Shown here in pieces: positions 8,342-16,945 of a DNA stretch of 64,000 nt. Below the pieces are notes generated by a model, which was not told the origin of the DNA, did no database searches, and was given only the letters and a program-made list of their open reading frames with translations. Source of the DNA: Salinicola avicenniae. Lineage in GTDB: Bacteria; Pseudomonadota; Gammaproteobacteria; Pseudomonadales; Halomonadaceae. Positions within the stretch are counted from its first letter, which is position 1. Each line of letters starts with the position of its first letter. The DNA lies in assembly GCF_023736115.1 (NCBI RefSeq), contig NZ_JAKQZC010000002.1:248001-312000 (forward strand), given 5' to 3'. Position numbers and translations under genes: made by a program.

Positions 8342-8595
8342 GATACCGGTTTCCCGGCGGGAGACTCGGCTAGCCATCGGACAATGGCGCCGTGCGTTGA
8401 AACCGGCGATTTGACATTGAACGATCCTGATTTATTGGAGATGAAAAACCACCCCAAGTCGATACAAAATGACACATCAAATCCATTGGGTGACATTTAA
8501 TTACGAGACTTGGTGCCAATCTTCAGTGGAGTTTGCTTTTTTCCGTCTACCTCACCAGAATACTGTATTTATAAACAGCTTCCTGGAGTACAACC

Positions 8596-9657
8596 ATGTC
8601 CTCCTCACCTCGCAAGGGCCGTGGCGCCACCTTCAATCCCGATAATCGCTTCCTGCCCAGCCGTGTCGAAAGAGAGGACGATGGCTGGTGGCAGGAGATC
8701 GAGACGACGCGCCTGCCGACGCAAATACAGCAGGAGACGCCACGAACGGCGCTCTCCTGGAATCGGTCGCCGGACCTGGGCTTCGACCGCTCGCTCAATC
8801 CCTACCGAGGCTGCGAGCATGGTTGCATCTACTGTTACGCGCGCCCCAGTCATGCGTATTGGGACCTGTCGCCCGGGCTCGATTTCGAGACTCGCCTGAT
8901 CGCCAAGCACGGCATGGCTGACCGGCTTCGCGAAGAGCTGTGCAAGCCTGGATACGTCTGCCGCCCCATCAATCTCTCCGGCAATACCGACTGCTATCAA
9001 CCACTGGAAGCCGACTACCGCACCACCCGATCACTGCTGGACGTACTGCTGGAATGCCGTCATCCCGTGACGCTGGTGACCAAGAGCACGCTGATTCTGC
9101 GTGATCGGGATCTGCTCGCGCAGATGGCGGAACGGCGACTGGTTCGCGTCTTCATCAGCCTCACCACCCTGGACGACGACCTGAAGCGCACGCTGGAGCC
9201 ACGCGCGGCTTCGCCGACAGCCCGGCTCAAGGTCATCCGCGAACTAGGCGACTGTGGCATCCCGGTGGGCGTGTTGGTGGCGCCGGTGATTCCCGCGATC
9301 AACGACAGCGAGATCGAACGGCTACTCACGGCGGCGGCCAGTGCCGGGGCCAGCAGCGCCAGCTGGACACTGCTGCGGCTGCCACGCGAGGTCGCTCCGC
9401 TTTTCGAGGCCTGGCTGGAAGCTCACTATCCGGCGCGAGCCGCCAAGGTGATGAGCCTGATCCGCCAGTCCCGTGGCGGCCAGAACAACGACAGCCGTTT
9501 CGGCCATCGCATGCAGGGCGACGGGCTGTTCGTCGACATGATCGCCCAGCGTTTCCGCCACGCCGCCCGACGCCATGGCCTGTCGCGGCGTCCCGATGCC
9601 GGGCTCGATACCGGCAGTTTCCGACCTCCGCTCGCCCAGCCGGACCTGTTCAGCTGA
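8596..9657 (+). CDS. Radical SAM protein, PA0069 family
   Basis: 353 residues with a radical SAM 4Fe-4S motif C-x3-C-x2-C at C73, C77 and C80 (GCEHGCIYC), a Gly/Ser-rich region INLSGNTDCYQPLE, and VLVAPVIPAINDSE in the second half of the barrel. The N-terminus (KGRGATFNPDNRF) and the overall layout match the PA0069 family, related to spore photoproduct lyase-like enzymes. The substrate of this family is not known to me. A ribosome site (TGGAG) precedes the ATG by about seven bases. The upstream region (8342-8595) is notably A/T-rich and should hold the divergent promoters for this gene and the PPC protein. Confidence 0.88.
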   Translation: MSSSPRKGRGATFNPDNRFLPSRVEREDDGWWQEIETTRLPTQIQQETPRTALSWNRSPDLGFDRSLNPYRGCEHGCIYCYARPSHAYWDLSPGLDFETRLIAKHGMADRLREELCKPGYVCRPINLSGNTDCYQPLEADYRTTRSLLDVLLECRHPVTLVTKSTLILRDRDLLAQMAERRLVRVFISLTTLDDDLKRTLEPRAASPTARLKVIRELGDCGIPVGVLVAPVIPAINDSEIERLLTAAASAGASSASWTLLRLPREVAPLFEAWLEAHYPARAAKVMSLIRQSRGGQNNDSRFGHRMQGDGLFVDMIAQRFRHAARRHGLSRRPDAGLDTGSFRPPLAQPDLFS

Positions 9658-9978
9658 GCCCCCTTACCGGCCGTTGGGCTTTGCCCACTTTGCCACCGCC
9701 GCGAGGCGGCCGACGGGCCCGCTTTTCTCCCGCTGCATCCTTTCCCTCGACCTTTGGCGGACTGGCTCAATGCCAGCCACGGCGCTCTTTAAGTCTTCGT
9801 TAAGTCGCGACAGTGACCATGTTGCCTCACGCCCTGCGCGGACAACGGTTTGCTTTTCACGCGCAACGATTTCATAAAGAGAGGGAGCCCCATGGTTTCC
9901 TCCCCGTAGCCCCCGTCGCGAAGGTGACCTGCCACTTCACGCCATGTCGGGGAATGCGATTGCCAGGAACGCCTATTG
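9658..9978 (+). other. Leader and promoter region of the lipid-glycosylation operon
   Basis: About 320 bases without a recognised gene. It contains a PmrA-box-like repeat at 9788-9804 and a possible promoter TTGCTT-17-CATAAA near 9850-9878. Two very short frames also stand out. One is a 5-codon frame at 9892 behind a good ribosome site (GAGGGAGC). The other is an 11-codon frame at 9944 whose TGA overlaps the ATG of the glycosyltransferase. Either could be a leader peptide; neither can be called a gene with confidence. Confidence 0.45.
9788..9804 (+). promoter_or_regulatory. PmrA-box-like direct repeat
   Basis: TTTAAG-TCTTC-GTTAAG: two half sites separated by five bases, matching the known PmrA/BasR pattern of YTTAAK repeated with N5. 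It lies about 175 bases upstream of the GT2 gene, and a PmrAB-like pair is encoded a few kb away. Two similar sites occur near 15.1 and 15.2 kb. Confidence 0.6.
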
Positions 9979-10746
9979 ATGCACTCGCCCCTGTTATCGA
10001 TCCTGATCCCGGCCAAGGATGAAGCCGGCAACCTTCCCGCCCTGCTTGACGAGATCACTGCAGCGCTGGCCCAGATCGAACATGAGGTCATCGTCGTCGA
10101 CGATGCCTCGACCGATGACACCTGGACGCTGCTGAGCCGACGAGCAACCGACGACGCCAGGCTAAGACCGCTGCGACATGCCGCCAGCGCCGGCCAGAGC
10201 ACCTCGGTCTGGCAGGCTGCCCGCGCCGCGCGTGGCGCGTGGCTGGCGACCCTCGACGGCGACGGCCAAAACGATCCGGCCGACCTGCCGGCGCTGTTTG
10301 AACGTGCCCGCCGGGGAGACGTCACGCTAGTGGCAGGTCATCGCGTCAATCGCCGCGACGACTGGCTCAAGCGACTCTCCTCGCGCATCGCCAACCGGGT
10401 ACGCAGCGCCCTGCTCAAGGATGCCACGCCGGATACCGGTTGCGGCCTCAAGGTGGTCAGCCGCGAGGCTTTCCTGGCGCTGCCCTACTTCGATCACATG
10501 CACCGTTTCCTGCCGGCGCTGGTCCGCGCTCAGGGGGGGACCTGCGTGTCGTTGCCGGTCAATCACCGCCCGCGTGGCACGGGTCGCTCTCATTACGGAC
10601 TCAACAATCGGTTGTGGGTCGGCCTGATCGACATGGTCGGTGTGATGTGGCTTCGCCGTCGCAGCCGGCTGCCGGCACCGCTAGTCGCCGAGGCCTCTCC
10701 CACCGTCGATCGCGACAGCGTGGCAGCGGAGGAGTCCTCGTCATGA
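9979..10746 (+). CDS. Polyprenyl-phosphate glycosyltransferase, GT2 (ArnC/RgtE/DPM1-like)
   Basis: 255 residues. Expected to transfer a sugar from a nucleotide donor to undecaprenyl phosphate at the inner face of the membrane. Visible GT2 elements: LSILIPAKDEAGNLPALL, VIVVDDASTDDTW, the metal-binding LDGDGQNDP, DTGCGLKV and the RPRGTGRSHYG segment typical of dolichol/undecaprenyl-phosphate transferases. Unlike ArnC it lacks two obvious C-terminal membrane helices, leaving one short hydrophobic stretch. The ATG at 9979 is used (AGGAA nine bases upstream); a TTG lies three bases earlier. The stop overlaps the LAB_N gene by ATGA at 10743. Confidence 0.87.
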   Translation: MHSPLLSILIPAKDEAGNLPALLDEITAALAQIEHEVIVVDDASTDDTWTLLSRRATDDARLRPLRHAASAGQSTSVWQAARAARGAWLATLDGDGQNDPADLPALFERARRGDVTLVAGHRVNRRDDWLKRLSSRIANRVRSALLKDATPDTGCGLKVVSREAFLALPYFDHMHRFLPALVRAQGGTCVSLPVNHRPRGTGRSHYGLNNRLWVGLIDMVGVMWLRRRSRLPAPLVAEASPTVDRDSVAAEESSS

Positions 10747-11021
10747 TGACGGAGTGGGTGTGGGTCACGATCGGCTTCGTTGGCCAGGCGCTGTTCTCGG
10801 CGCGTTTCATTATCCAGTGGCTGGTCAGCGAGCGGGCCCGTCGCAGTGTCATTCCGGTCGCGTTCTGGTTCTTCAGCCTGGGCGGCGGCGCGACGCTGCT
10901 GGCCTACGCCATCTACCGACGTGATCCGGTCTTTATCGCCGGTCAGGGCGCCGGACTGGTGATCTACCTCCGCAACCTGATGCTGATCCGGAGAGAGAAG
11001 CGGGAGGGGACGGCGCCATGA
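10743..11021 (+). CDS. LAB_N-domain small membrane protein (lipid-A-disaccharide synthase N-terminal-like)
   Basis: 92 residues, nearly all membrane-embedded: helices around 7-27, 36-56 and 62-82, with QALFSARFIIQWLVSE and SVIPVAFWFFSLGGG characteristic of the LAB_N domain. Such proteins sit beside polyprenyl-phosphate glycosyltransferases and ArnT-like enzymes and may act as a flippase-type or accessory subunit, as ArnE/ArnF do in the L-Ara4N pathway. Start and stop both overlap their neighbours by four bases (ATGA at 10743, and 11018-11021), so the three genes are translated as a tight unit. The flippase role is inference. Confidence 0.85.
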   Translation: MMTEWVWVTIGFVGQALFSARFIIQWLVSERARRSVIPVAFWFFSLGGGATLLAYAIYRRDPVFIAGQGAGLVIYLRNLMLIRREKREGTAP

Positions 11022-12811
11022 GCCGGCGGTCCGCCGAAGTCTTCCGTCGTCTGCTCGGCCCTCGCTTGCTCCCTTCTCACGGCGCGTTCTGGATCGGTTC
11101 CGACGCGTCCAGTTACCGTCGCGCCTGGCTGCTGCTACTGCTGTTCGCCGTGCTGCTGCTCGGGGTGGGGATCGGTTGGCGCGATCCCTGGCCTGCCGAC
11201 GAACCGCGCTTCGCCCTGAATGCGCTGGAGATGCTGCGCACCGGCGAATTCTGGTTTCCCCACCGTGGCGGGGAACTGTACCCGGATAAACCACCGGTCT
11301 TCATGTGGGCCTCGGCGCTGTCGATCTGGCTGACCGGCTCCGTTCGCCTTGGCTTCCTGATTCCCACCACGTTGAGCGCCATGGGCGTGCTGGTCCTGGT
11401 GATCGACCTCTGCCGCCGCCTGCATGGCCGTCGCGTGTCGCTGCTGGCCGGCGGCGCCCTGCTTGCCTCGCTGCAGTTCGTGCTGCAGGCCAAGACCGCG
11501 CAGATTGACATGATGCTGACGTTCTTCACCACCTTGGCCAGCTACGGACTGCTACGCCACGCCCTGCTCGGGCCGGCACCGCGCTGGTGGCTGATCGGCT
11601 GGGCAGCCATGGGCATCGGCATCATCACCAAGGGGGTCGGCATCCTGCCGCTGACGCTGCTGCCGGCCTGGCTCTGGTTCGCCTGGCGCGGGTTGGCAAC
11701 ACCGTTGCGACTGGCGGACCTCGTCCGGGGCGCCGGGGTACTGCTACTTTGCATCGCGGCCTGGGGCGTACCGATGATCCTGATGGCCACCTTCGGCGAT
11801 GATCCCGGCCTGGCAACCTACCGCGACAATATCCTGTTCAAGCAGACGGGCCAGCGATATGCCGACTCCTGGGCCCATCTCGAGCCCTGGTACTACTACC
11901 TGGTCAAAGTCCTGCCGTGGGCCTGGATACCGCTGGTCCTGGCATTGCCCTGGGCGCTCCCCGCCTGGTGGCGCCGCGCGCGACGCGCCGATGTCGCCGT
12001 GCTGCTGCCTCTGGCATCACTTGTGCTGATCGTGATGTTCTTCTCGCTGTCGCCCGGCAAGCGGGGTGTCTACATGCTGCCGACACTGCCGTTGCTGGTA
12101 CTCGCGCTGGCGCCGCTACTGCCCGGCCTGCTGAGAATCCGGCTGCTGCACTGGCTAGGCTTCGGCCTGCTGGCGCTGCTCGGCGGCCTGCTGCTCGGCG
12201 CCGGTCTTCTCGGCGCGCTCGGGCTACCGGTACTCGACAGCCTGGCCAAGCGCCATGACCTTTACCCCTGGGCCTGGTGGAGCGTCATCGGCGCACTGGC
12301 CCTGATACTGCTGATCTGGCTGAAACCGCGCCGCGGTCTCTACGCGCTGACACTCTGGCTGGTCGCGTTCTGGGTCAGCTGGTCGACCTGGGGCTACACC
12401 CTGCAGGACCCGGCACGCTCTCCTCGCGCCATGATGAATCAGGTCGTCACGATCACTGGCGAAGGGACGTGGCTGGCGCTGCCGGACTTCGACGAGGAGT
12501 TCCTCCTGCAGTCACGCCAGCCCAGCGTCCAGTTCGGCGACCGCACGCCGTCGGCGGACCAGTTTCGCCGCGCCTTCGCCTGGCTGGCGGAAGACCGCGG
12601 CCGCTGGATGCTGGCCATGGCGCGGCAAGCGGAGGACTACCCCTGCCTGGATCGTGAACAGGTCAGGGACATGGGCGTGCAGAACGGTGATGACTGGTGG
12701 CTGATACCGGGTACCGCGACTCAAGGCTGCGCTGGCGACGTCGGGGCCGCGCCGCTCTACGTGGCGCCGACGACGCTGCCCGACCCCAGCGGCCAGGCGC
12801 CGCGTCTCTGA
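11018..12811 (+). CDS. ArnT-like glycosyltransferase, GT39 (lipid A/LPS sugar transferase)
   Basis: 597 residues, polytopic with about 11-13 membrane segments and a C-terminal periplasmic part. The first periplasmic loop holds PWPADEPRFALNALEML and YPDKPPVFMW: the Asp-Glu pair and DKPP motif are hallmarks of ArnT and relatives that move a sugar from a polyprenyl phosphate to lipid A at the outer face of the inner membrane. It overlaps the LAB_N gene by four bases. ArnB, ArnA and ArnD homologues are absent here, so L-Ara4N is not necessarily the sugar. Probably induced by the neighbouring two-component system. Confidence 0.88.
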   Translation: MSRRSAEVFRRLLGPRLLPSHGAFWIGSDASSYRRAWLLLLLFAVLLLGVGIGWRDPWPADEPRFALNALEMLRTGEFWFPHRGGELYPDKPPVFMWASALSIWLTGSVRLGFLIPTTLSAMGVLVLVIDLCRRLHGRRVSLLAGGALLASLQFVLQAKTAQIDMMLTFFTTLASYGLLRHALLGPAPRWWLIGWAAMGIGIITKGVGILPLTLLPAWLWFAWRGLATPLRLADLVRGAGVLLLCIAAWGVPMILMATFGDDPGLATYRDNILFKQTGQRYADSWAHLEPWYYYLVKVLPWAWIPLVLALPWALPAWWRRARRADVAVLLPLASLVLIVMFFSLSPGKRGVYMLPTLPLLVLALAPLLPGLLRIRLLHWLGFGLLALLGGLLLGAGLLGALGLPVLDSLAKRHDLYPWAWWSVIGALALILLIWLKPRRGLYALTLWLVAFWVSWSTWGYTLQDPARSPRAMMNQVVTITGEGTWLALPDFDEEFLLQSRQPSVQFGDRTPSADQFRRAFAWLAEDRGRWMLAMARQAEDYPCLDREQVRDMGVQNGDDWWLIPGTATQGCAGDVGAAPLYVAPTTLPDPSGQAPRL

Positions 12812-12873
12812 CCCGCTGAAAGGATTGCGAAGGCGGCGACCTATCCGATAAAGGCGGCAACATGCGCGATCGG

Positions 12874-12938
12874 CGCATCGGCCGCCAGGAGAGAGGGGAT
12901 CGGCAGCCAGAAGAGAGATGCATCGGCCGCTAGGAGAG
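12874..12938. repeat. Direct repeat of 19 bp, 46-bp period
   Basis: GCATCGGCCGCCAGGAGAG (12874-12892) recurs with one change at 12920-12938, running into the 3' end of the sensor kinase gene. The intervening bases are also partly similar (CGGCAGCCAGAAGAGAG). Looks like a local duplication. Confidence 0.7.
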
Positions 12939-14366
12939 GGAGTGGGACGCTACCGCCTCGCGATTCGACTCGACGGCATCCCACCAGCGTAGGCGGACGA
13001 TCAGCCCACCCGATTCCTGGTTGGCCAGCATCAGGCTCAGGCGCTGCCGCTCGGCGATCTCCACGGCGATCGCCAGGCCCAGGCCGCTGCCGCTGATCCG
13101 CTGGTCGGCCGCGCGCTGGAAGCGCTGGGTCACCGCTTCCAGCAGCGCATCGGGGATCCCCGGGCCAGTGTCCGCGATACTCAGCCAGGGGTGCCCCTGC
13201 TCAACCCCCATGGCCACACGTACCTCACCGCCCGGAGGCGTATAGCGCAAGGCATTGTCCATCAGGTTGCGCAGCAGGATACCGAGCTCCGTCGGGTTGG
13301 CCCGAACGGCTACCGCCGCTCCCTCCTCGACGATCAGCGACTGATCGTGCGATTCCGCCAGCGGCCAGAGATCGGCGGCCAGGTCGAGCACCAGGGTCTG
13401 CAACGCCAGCGTTTGCGGCTGGGGCCGCTCGCCGTTCAGATCCAGTCGCGCCAGCAACAGCAGTTGTTCGACCACTCGCTGCAGGCGCTCGATGCCGTTG
13501 TAGGCCTTGTCCAGCGCCTCGGGTTCACCATAGCGAGCGTTGTCGAGGTGAATTTTCATGGCCGCCAGCGGCGTACGCAGCTCGTGCGCCGCATCCGCGG
13601 TGAAGCGGCGCTCGCGCTCGAGTGTCTGGCCGAGCCGCTCGATAAAATCGTTCAGCGCACTGCGCAGGGGCTGCAGCTCGCGAGGTACGGCGACGCGAAT
13701 CGCCTTGAGGTCGTTTTCGTCCCGCGTCTGCACCTGGCGCGACAGGTGGTCGATCGGCTTGAGCCCTCGTCGGATCAGTCGGGCGATCAGCCAGATCAGC
13801 ACCGGCAACGCCAGCAGTAGCGGCACGAAGTTGCCGATGGCCACCTTGTTGGAGAGTTCATCCTGGAAGGATTGGCGAATCCCGACACTGACCCAGCGCT
13901 GCCCCTCGATCGGCATGCTGAACACGCGCCAGTGGTCGCCATCGTAATCGACCCATCGATGCCCTTCCGACGGAGGCGGGGGAAAGCTTTCGCCCGCCTC
14001 GTTCCAGCGAGCCCCCATCAATACCGGCCGCCGAGCCGCATCCCAGAAGCCCAGCGACAGCATCCGCTCCTCGTGGAAATAGAGGCGCGGTTCGCTGACC
14101 CGCGAGACCACGTTGTCGGTCTGATCATACCAACGGGCGAAGTGGTCGGGCTGCGAAAGCTGTTCGGCGATGGCGGCGTACTCGTCCGCCGTGGTGTTGA
14201 CGTCGACCAGCGCGGACACGATACGCGCCTGAAGACTCAGTTGCGCATCGAAGATCTCTTCCATCTCATGCCGGGTCACCAGATAGGCCGCGGTCACCGC
14301 CAGCGCCATCACCACGATCAGCACCCCGGCCAGCGTCAGGTTCAGGTAGCGACGAATCGAGGTCAT
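12930..14366 (-). CDS. Sensor histidine kinase, PmrB/QseC type
   Basis: 478 residues: N-terminal helix (about 10-30), periplasmic sensor domain (about 31-175), second helix (about 178-195), HAMP-like linker, then a HisKA domain with FTADAAHELRTPLAAMK (phospho-acceptor His261) and an HATPase_c domain with NLMDNALRYTPPGG (N box), DTGPGIP and GSGLGLAIA. The His-box form is typical of QseC, PmrB and TctE kinases. It overlaps the response regulator by four bases and is transcribed with it. The periplasmic part is not obviously acidic like the PmrB iron sensor, so the signal is uncertain. The lipid A genes on both sides suggest envelope stress or cationic peptides. Confidence 0.9.
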   Translation of the reverse strand: MTSIRRYLNLTLAGVLIVVMALAVTAAYLVTRHEMEEIFDAQLSLQARIVSALVDVNTTADEYAAIAEQLSQPDHFARWYDQTDNVVSRVSEPRLYFHEERMLSLGFWDAARRPVLMGARWNEAGESFPPPPSEGHRWVDYDGDHWRVFSMPIEGQRWVSVGIRQSFQDELSNKVAIGNFVPLLLALPVLIWLIARLIRRGLKPIDHLSRQVQTRDENDLKAIRVAVPRELQPLRSALNDFIERLGQTLERERRFTADAAHELRTPLAAMKIHLDNARYGEPEALDKAYNGIERLQRVVEQLLLLARLDLNGERPQPQTLALQTLVLDLAADLWPLAESHDQSLIVEEGAAVAVRANPTELGILLRNLMDNALRYTPPGGEVRVAMGVEQGHPWLSIADTGPGIPDALLEAVTQRFQRAADQRISGSGLGLAIAVEIAERQRLSLMLANQESGGLIVRLRWWDAVESNREAVASHSLS

Positions 14367-15025
14367 GCCGCACGGCTGTCCAGACGATAGCCGATGCCAC
14401 GCACCGTGGTGATCAGGTGCTTGTCGAGCTTGCGTCGCAGGTGGTGCACATGCACTTCCAACGCATTGGAGCCGATCTCCTCTCCCCAGCCATAGAGCAG
14501 GCTCTCCAGCTTGGGCCGCGACATCACCTTGTCACGATGCCGGGCCAGCTCCAGCAGCAGTGCGAACTCGCGCCGGCCGAGAGTGATCGGCGTCCCGTCC
14601 CAGCACACCTCGTGCTGCGCCTCGTCGATGGTCAGACGCCCGATCGACAACAGCTGCGTCGAACGCCCCTCGGCACGCCGGGTGATGACCCGCATGCGCG
14701 CCAGCAGCTCCTGCAGATCGAAGGGTTTCAGCACGTAATCATCGGCACCGGCATCGAGCCCGGCGATGCGCTGATCGACCGCGTCCCGCGCGGTGAGAAT
14801 CAGGACCGGCAGCGAAGCGCCACGGCGCAACTCCCGCAGTACCGCCAGGCCGTCCATGTCGGGCAGGCCGAGATCCAGAATCGCCAGCGAGAAGGGTTCC
14901 ACCCGCGCCGCTTCCAGCGCATCGCCGCCCCGCGTCATCCAGTCCACCGCATAACCTTCGCGAATCAGCGCGGTGCGAACACCGTCGCCCAGCAGTGGAT
15001 CATCTTCTATCAGCAGTACGCGCAT
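14363..15025 (-). CDS. OmpR-family response regulator, PmrA/QseB type
   Basis: 220 residues from the ATG at 15025 (MRVLLIEDDPLLGDG), the start that matches family members; an in-frame ATG at 15052 would add nine residues. Receiver domain with acidic pocket EDD at 7-9, phospho-acceptor Asp51 in LAILDLGLPDMDG, and Lys in YVLKPFDLQEL. The winged-helix domain has EVHVHHLRRKLDK and TVRGIGYRL. It probably activates the GT2-LAB_N-ArnT operon and the divergent ArnT-epimerase unit through the TTAAG-type repeats at 9788, 15099 and 15200, and probably its own gene. The regulator-site pairing is inference from proximity and motif. Confidence 0.92.
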   Translation of the reverse strand: MRVLLIEDDPLLGDGVRTALIREGYAVDWMTRGGDALEAARVEPFSLAILDLGLPDMDGLAVLRELRRGASLPVLILTARDAVDQRIAGLDAGADDYVLKPFDLQELLARMRVITRRAEGRSTQLLSIGRLTIDEAQHEVCWDGTPITLGRREFALLLELARHRDKVMSRPKLESLLYGWGEEIGSNALEVHVHHLRRKLDKHLITTVRGIGYRLDSRAA

Positions 15026-15098
15026 TGCCGAGTCCGCCCTTGTCTTCGCCAACGAGTCAGCAGTTTCCGAGAATCGTGTTGCATTGAGACACAGCCAG

Positions 15099-15115
15099 CT
15101 TAACGCTTTCTTATC
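15099..15115 (-). promoter_or_regulatory. PmrA-box-like repeat upstream of the response regulator
   Basis: Read on the minus strand: GATAAG-AAAGC-GTTAAG, same N5 spacing and same second half site as the sites at 9788 and 15200. Located 74-90 bases upstream of the regulator start, consistent with autoregulation. Confidence 0.55.
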
Positions 15116-15199
15116 TCGGTAGCGCAGACGGCCGGCTATCGGCGACCCCGCACGACAATCCTGCCTGCCGTGAATCGCCCCCCACGTCGATGCGCGCCC

Positions 15200-15216
15200 C
15201 CTAATGTTGCGTTAAG
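15200..15216 (+). promoter_or_regulatory. PmrA-box-like repeat upstream of second ArnT-like gene
   Basis: CCTAAT-GTTGC-GTTAAG: the second half site and N5 spacing match the other two sites, and the first half is degenerate. It faces the ArnT-like gene starting near 15262. Confidence 0.5.
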
Positions 15217-15226
15217 TGTCACGCCG

Positions 15227-15246
15227 CAGTGTTGGCGCCAACACTG
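15227..15246. promoter_or_regulatory. Perfect 20-bp palindrome
   Basis: CAGTGTTGGCGCCAACACTG is a perfect inverted repeat eleven bases downstream of the PmrA-like box and spanning the GTG at 15229, an alternative start of the ArnT-like gene. It could be an operator for another dimeric regulator or a leader hairpin. It argues for translation starting further downstream. Confidence 0.7.
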
Positions 15247-15261
15247 GCCCGGACGATAACC

Positions 15262-16881
15262 GTGATTACCACGCTCAACGTCTCCAAACGCTGGCTCGCG
15301 CCCGCCTGGCACTCCCGCTATCGGGATTGGCTGGTCGTCGCCGTGCTCTGGTCCCTGTCCCTGGCAGGTGCGCTCTCGCGACCCCTCATGCCGATCGACG
15401 AGACACGCTACGTCTCGGTGGCCTGGGAGATGTGGAACGCCCACGCCTGGTGGGTACCGCTGATGAATGGCGACACCTACGCCGACAAGCCGCCACTGCT
15501 GTTCTGGCTGATCCACCTCGGCTGGACGCTATTCGGCGTCAATGACTGGTGGCCCAGGCTGATCTCGCCGCTGGCATCGCTGGTGGCCATGGCCCACCTC
15601 TACCGCCTCGCGCGCCGCCTGGGTTACGCCGGCAGCCGCGCCCGTCTGGCGCCGCTGGTACTGATGTCGATGCTGATGTGGTCGCTCTACAGCGGCGCGC
15701 TGATGTTCGATGTTCTGCTCACTGCCTGTCTGCTGGGCGTCATCTCGCCACTGGCGGGGGACCGCCTGAGCCGCGCACGGGCCGTGAACGCCGGGGTGTG
15801 GCTCGGCCTGGCGCTGCTGGCCAAGGGCCCGGTGGCTTTGCTTGTGCTGGCGCCGATCGTGCTCGGCATGCGCTGGTGGCGGGCCACGCCGCTGGGCACC
15901 GAAGGGCGACGCCATCTCGTCTTGGCGCTCACGCTTGGCATGGCGATATTGCTGGCCTGGCTACTGCCCGCCGTCGTGATCGGCGGCAAGGCCTATGCCA
16001 CCGACCTGCTGTGGTCGCAAAGCGTCGACCGCCTGCACGACGCCATGGCGCATGCCCGGCCCGACTGGTGGTATCTGCCGTGGCTGCCGGTGCTCGCCTT
16101 TCCCTGGTCGCTGTGGCCCGCCGCCTGGCCGGAACGTCCGCGTCATCGCCATCAGCGACTGGCGTGGTTCTGGCTGCTGCCGTCGCTGCTGGTCTTCTCG
16201 CTGATCAGTGGCAAGCAGATTCACTACCTGATGCCGCTGCTACCGGCGCTGGCCCTGCTGATCATGGACCGGCTGGGGCAGCGCGGCGGCAGCTTGACCG
16301 GGCGTCAACGGGGCGTCGCGCTAGCCATTGCACTGCTCGGCCTGGCCGGGCTCGGGCTTGGTGTCCTCGGTCACGGCGTCCTGAATGCGCAGACCCTGTC
16401 TCCGTTCGGTGCCGCGGCACTGCTGTTGTGGGCCGCCCTGCTCTGGCGCCAGCCCCGGCGACACGCCGCACGCGCCACGCGACAGCTGGCACTCGCCAGC
16501 GGCGTCGCCGTACTGCTCGCCACACAGCTGCTGCTGGGGCCGCTATGGAGCCGCTATGACGTCGAGGCGCCGGGACGTCTCCTTGCCGCGCTGGAACTGG
16601 CCAATGTTCCGGTGGCGTTCGACGGCAACGGCTATCAGGCGACCTTCCAGTTCGCCGGTCGCCTGCAGCGCCCACTGCTGACACTGGATGGCGACGCTCG
16701 GTCGATCTGCGAGTTCCAGCAATCGCATCCGAGCGGCTGGCTGGTCGGCCGAAGCCGCGATCTGAGCGCCTGGATTACGCGTCCCACGGCCGCCCATGTT
16801 TTCGACTACCGCGGCGGAAAACTGGTTATAGTGCCCGTAGACGCCCTCGATCTCGGGAGATCGAGCGTCTCGTGCGACTGA
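15262..16881 (+). CDS. Second ArnT-like glycosyltransferase, GT39
   Basis: 539 residues if started at the GTG at 15262; a GTG at 15229 lies inside the palindrome and is less likely, and neither has a strong ribosome site. Polytopic, with LMPIDETRYVSVAWEM and YADKPPLLFWL in the first periplasmic loop, the same Asp-Glu and DKPP signatures as the transferase at 11018, plus ISGKQIHYLMPLLPALALL later. C-terminal soluble segment of about 100 residues. Expected to transfer a polyprenyl-linked sugar to lipid A or core. Only 64 bases separate it from the UDP-glucuronate epimerase, so the two probably form an operon. Two paralogous transferases suggest two acceptor sites. Confidence 0.86.
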   Translation: MITTLNVSKRWLAPAWHSRYRDWLVVAVLWSLSLAGALSRPLMPIDETRYVSVAWEMWNAHAWWVPLMNGDTYADKPPLLFWLIHLGWTLFGVNDWWPRLISPLASLVAMAHLYRLARRLGYAGSRARLAPLVLMSMLMWSLYSGALMFDVLLTACLLGVISPLAGDRLSRARAVNAGVWLGLALLAKGPVALLVLAPIVLGMRWWRATPLGTEGRRHLVLALTLGMAILLAWLLPAVVIGGKAYATDLLWSQSVDRLHDAMAHARPDWWYLPWLPVLAFPWSLWPAAWPERPRHRHQRLAWFWLLPSLLVFSLISGKQIHYLMPLLPALALLIMDRLGQRGGSLTGRQRGVALAIALLGLAGLGLGVLGHGVLNAQTLSPFGAAALLLWAALLWRQPRRHAARATRQLALASGVAVLLATQLLLGPLWSRYDVEAPGRLLAALELANVPVAFDGNGYQATFQFAGRLQRPLLTLDGDARSICEFQQSHPSGWLVGRSRDLSAWITRPTAAHVFDYRGGKLVIVPVDALDLGRSSVSCD

Positions 16882-16945
16882 CCGTGTCCGATCTTGCAAG
16901 CTTGCCGCCCCGGCGGCGCAGGTTTCATCAACGACAGGAACAGGC

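Noticed and set aside
9789-10325. 178-codon minus-strand frame covering the GT2 start and leader
   Set aside because: Ser/Arg-rich antisense peptide with no motif; the plus strand carries GT2 motifs and a regulated leader.
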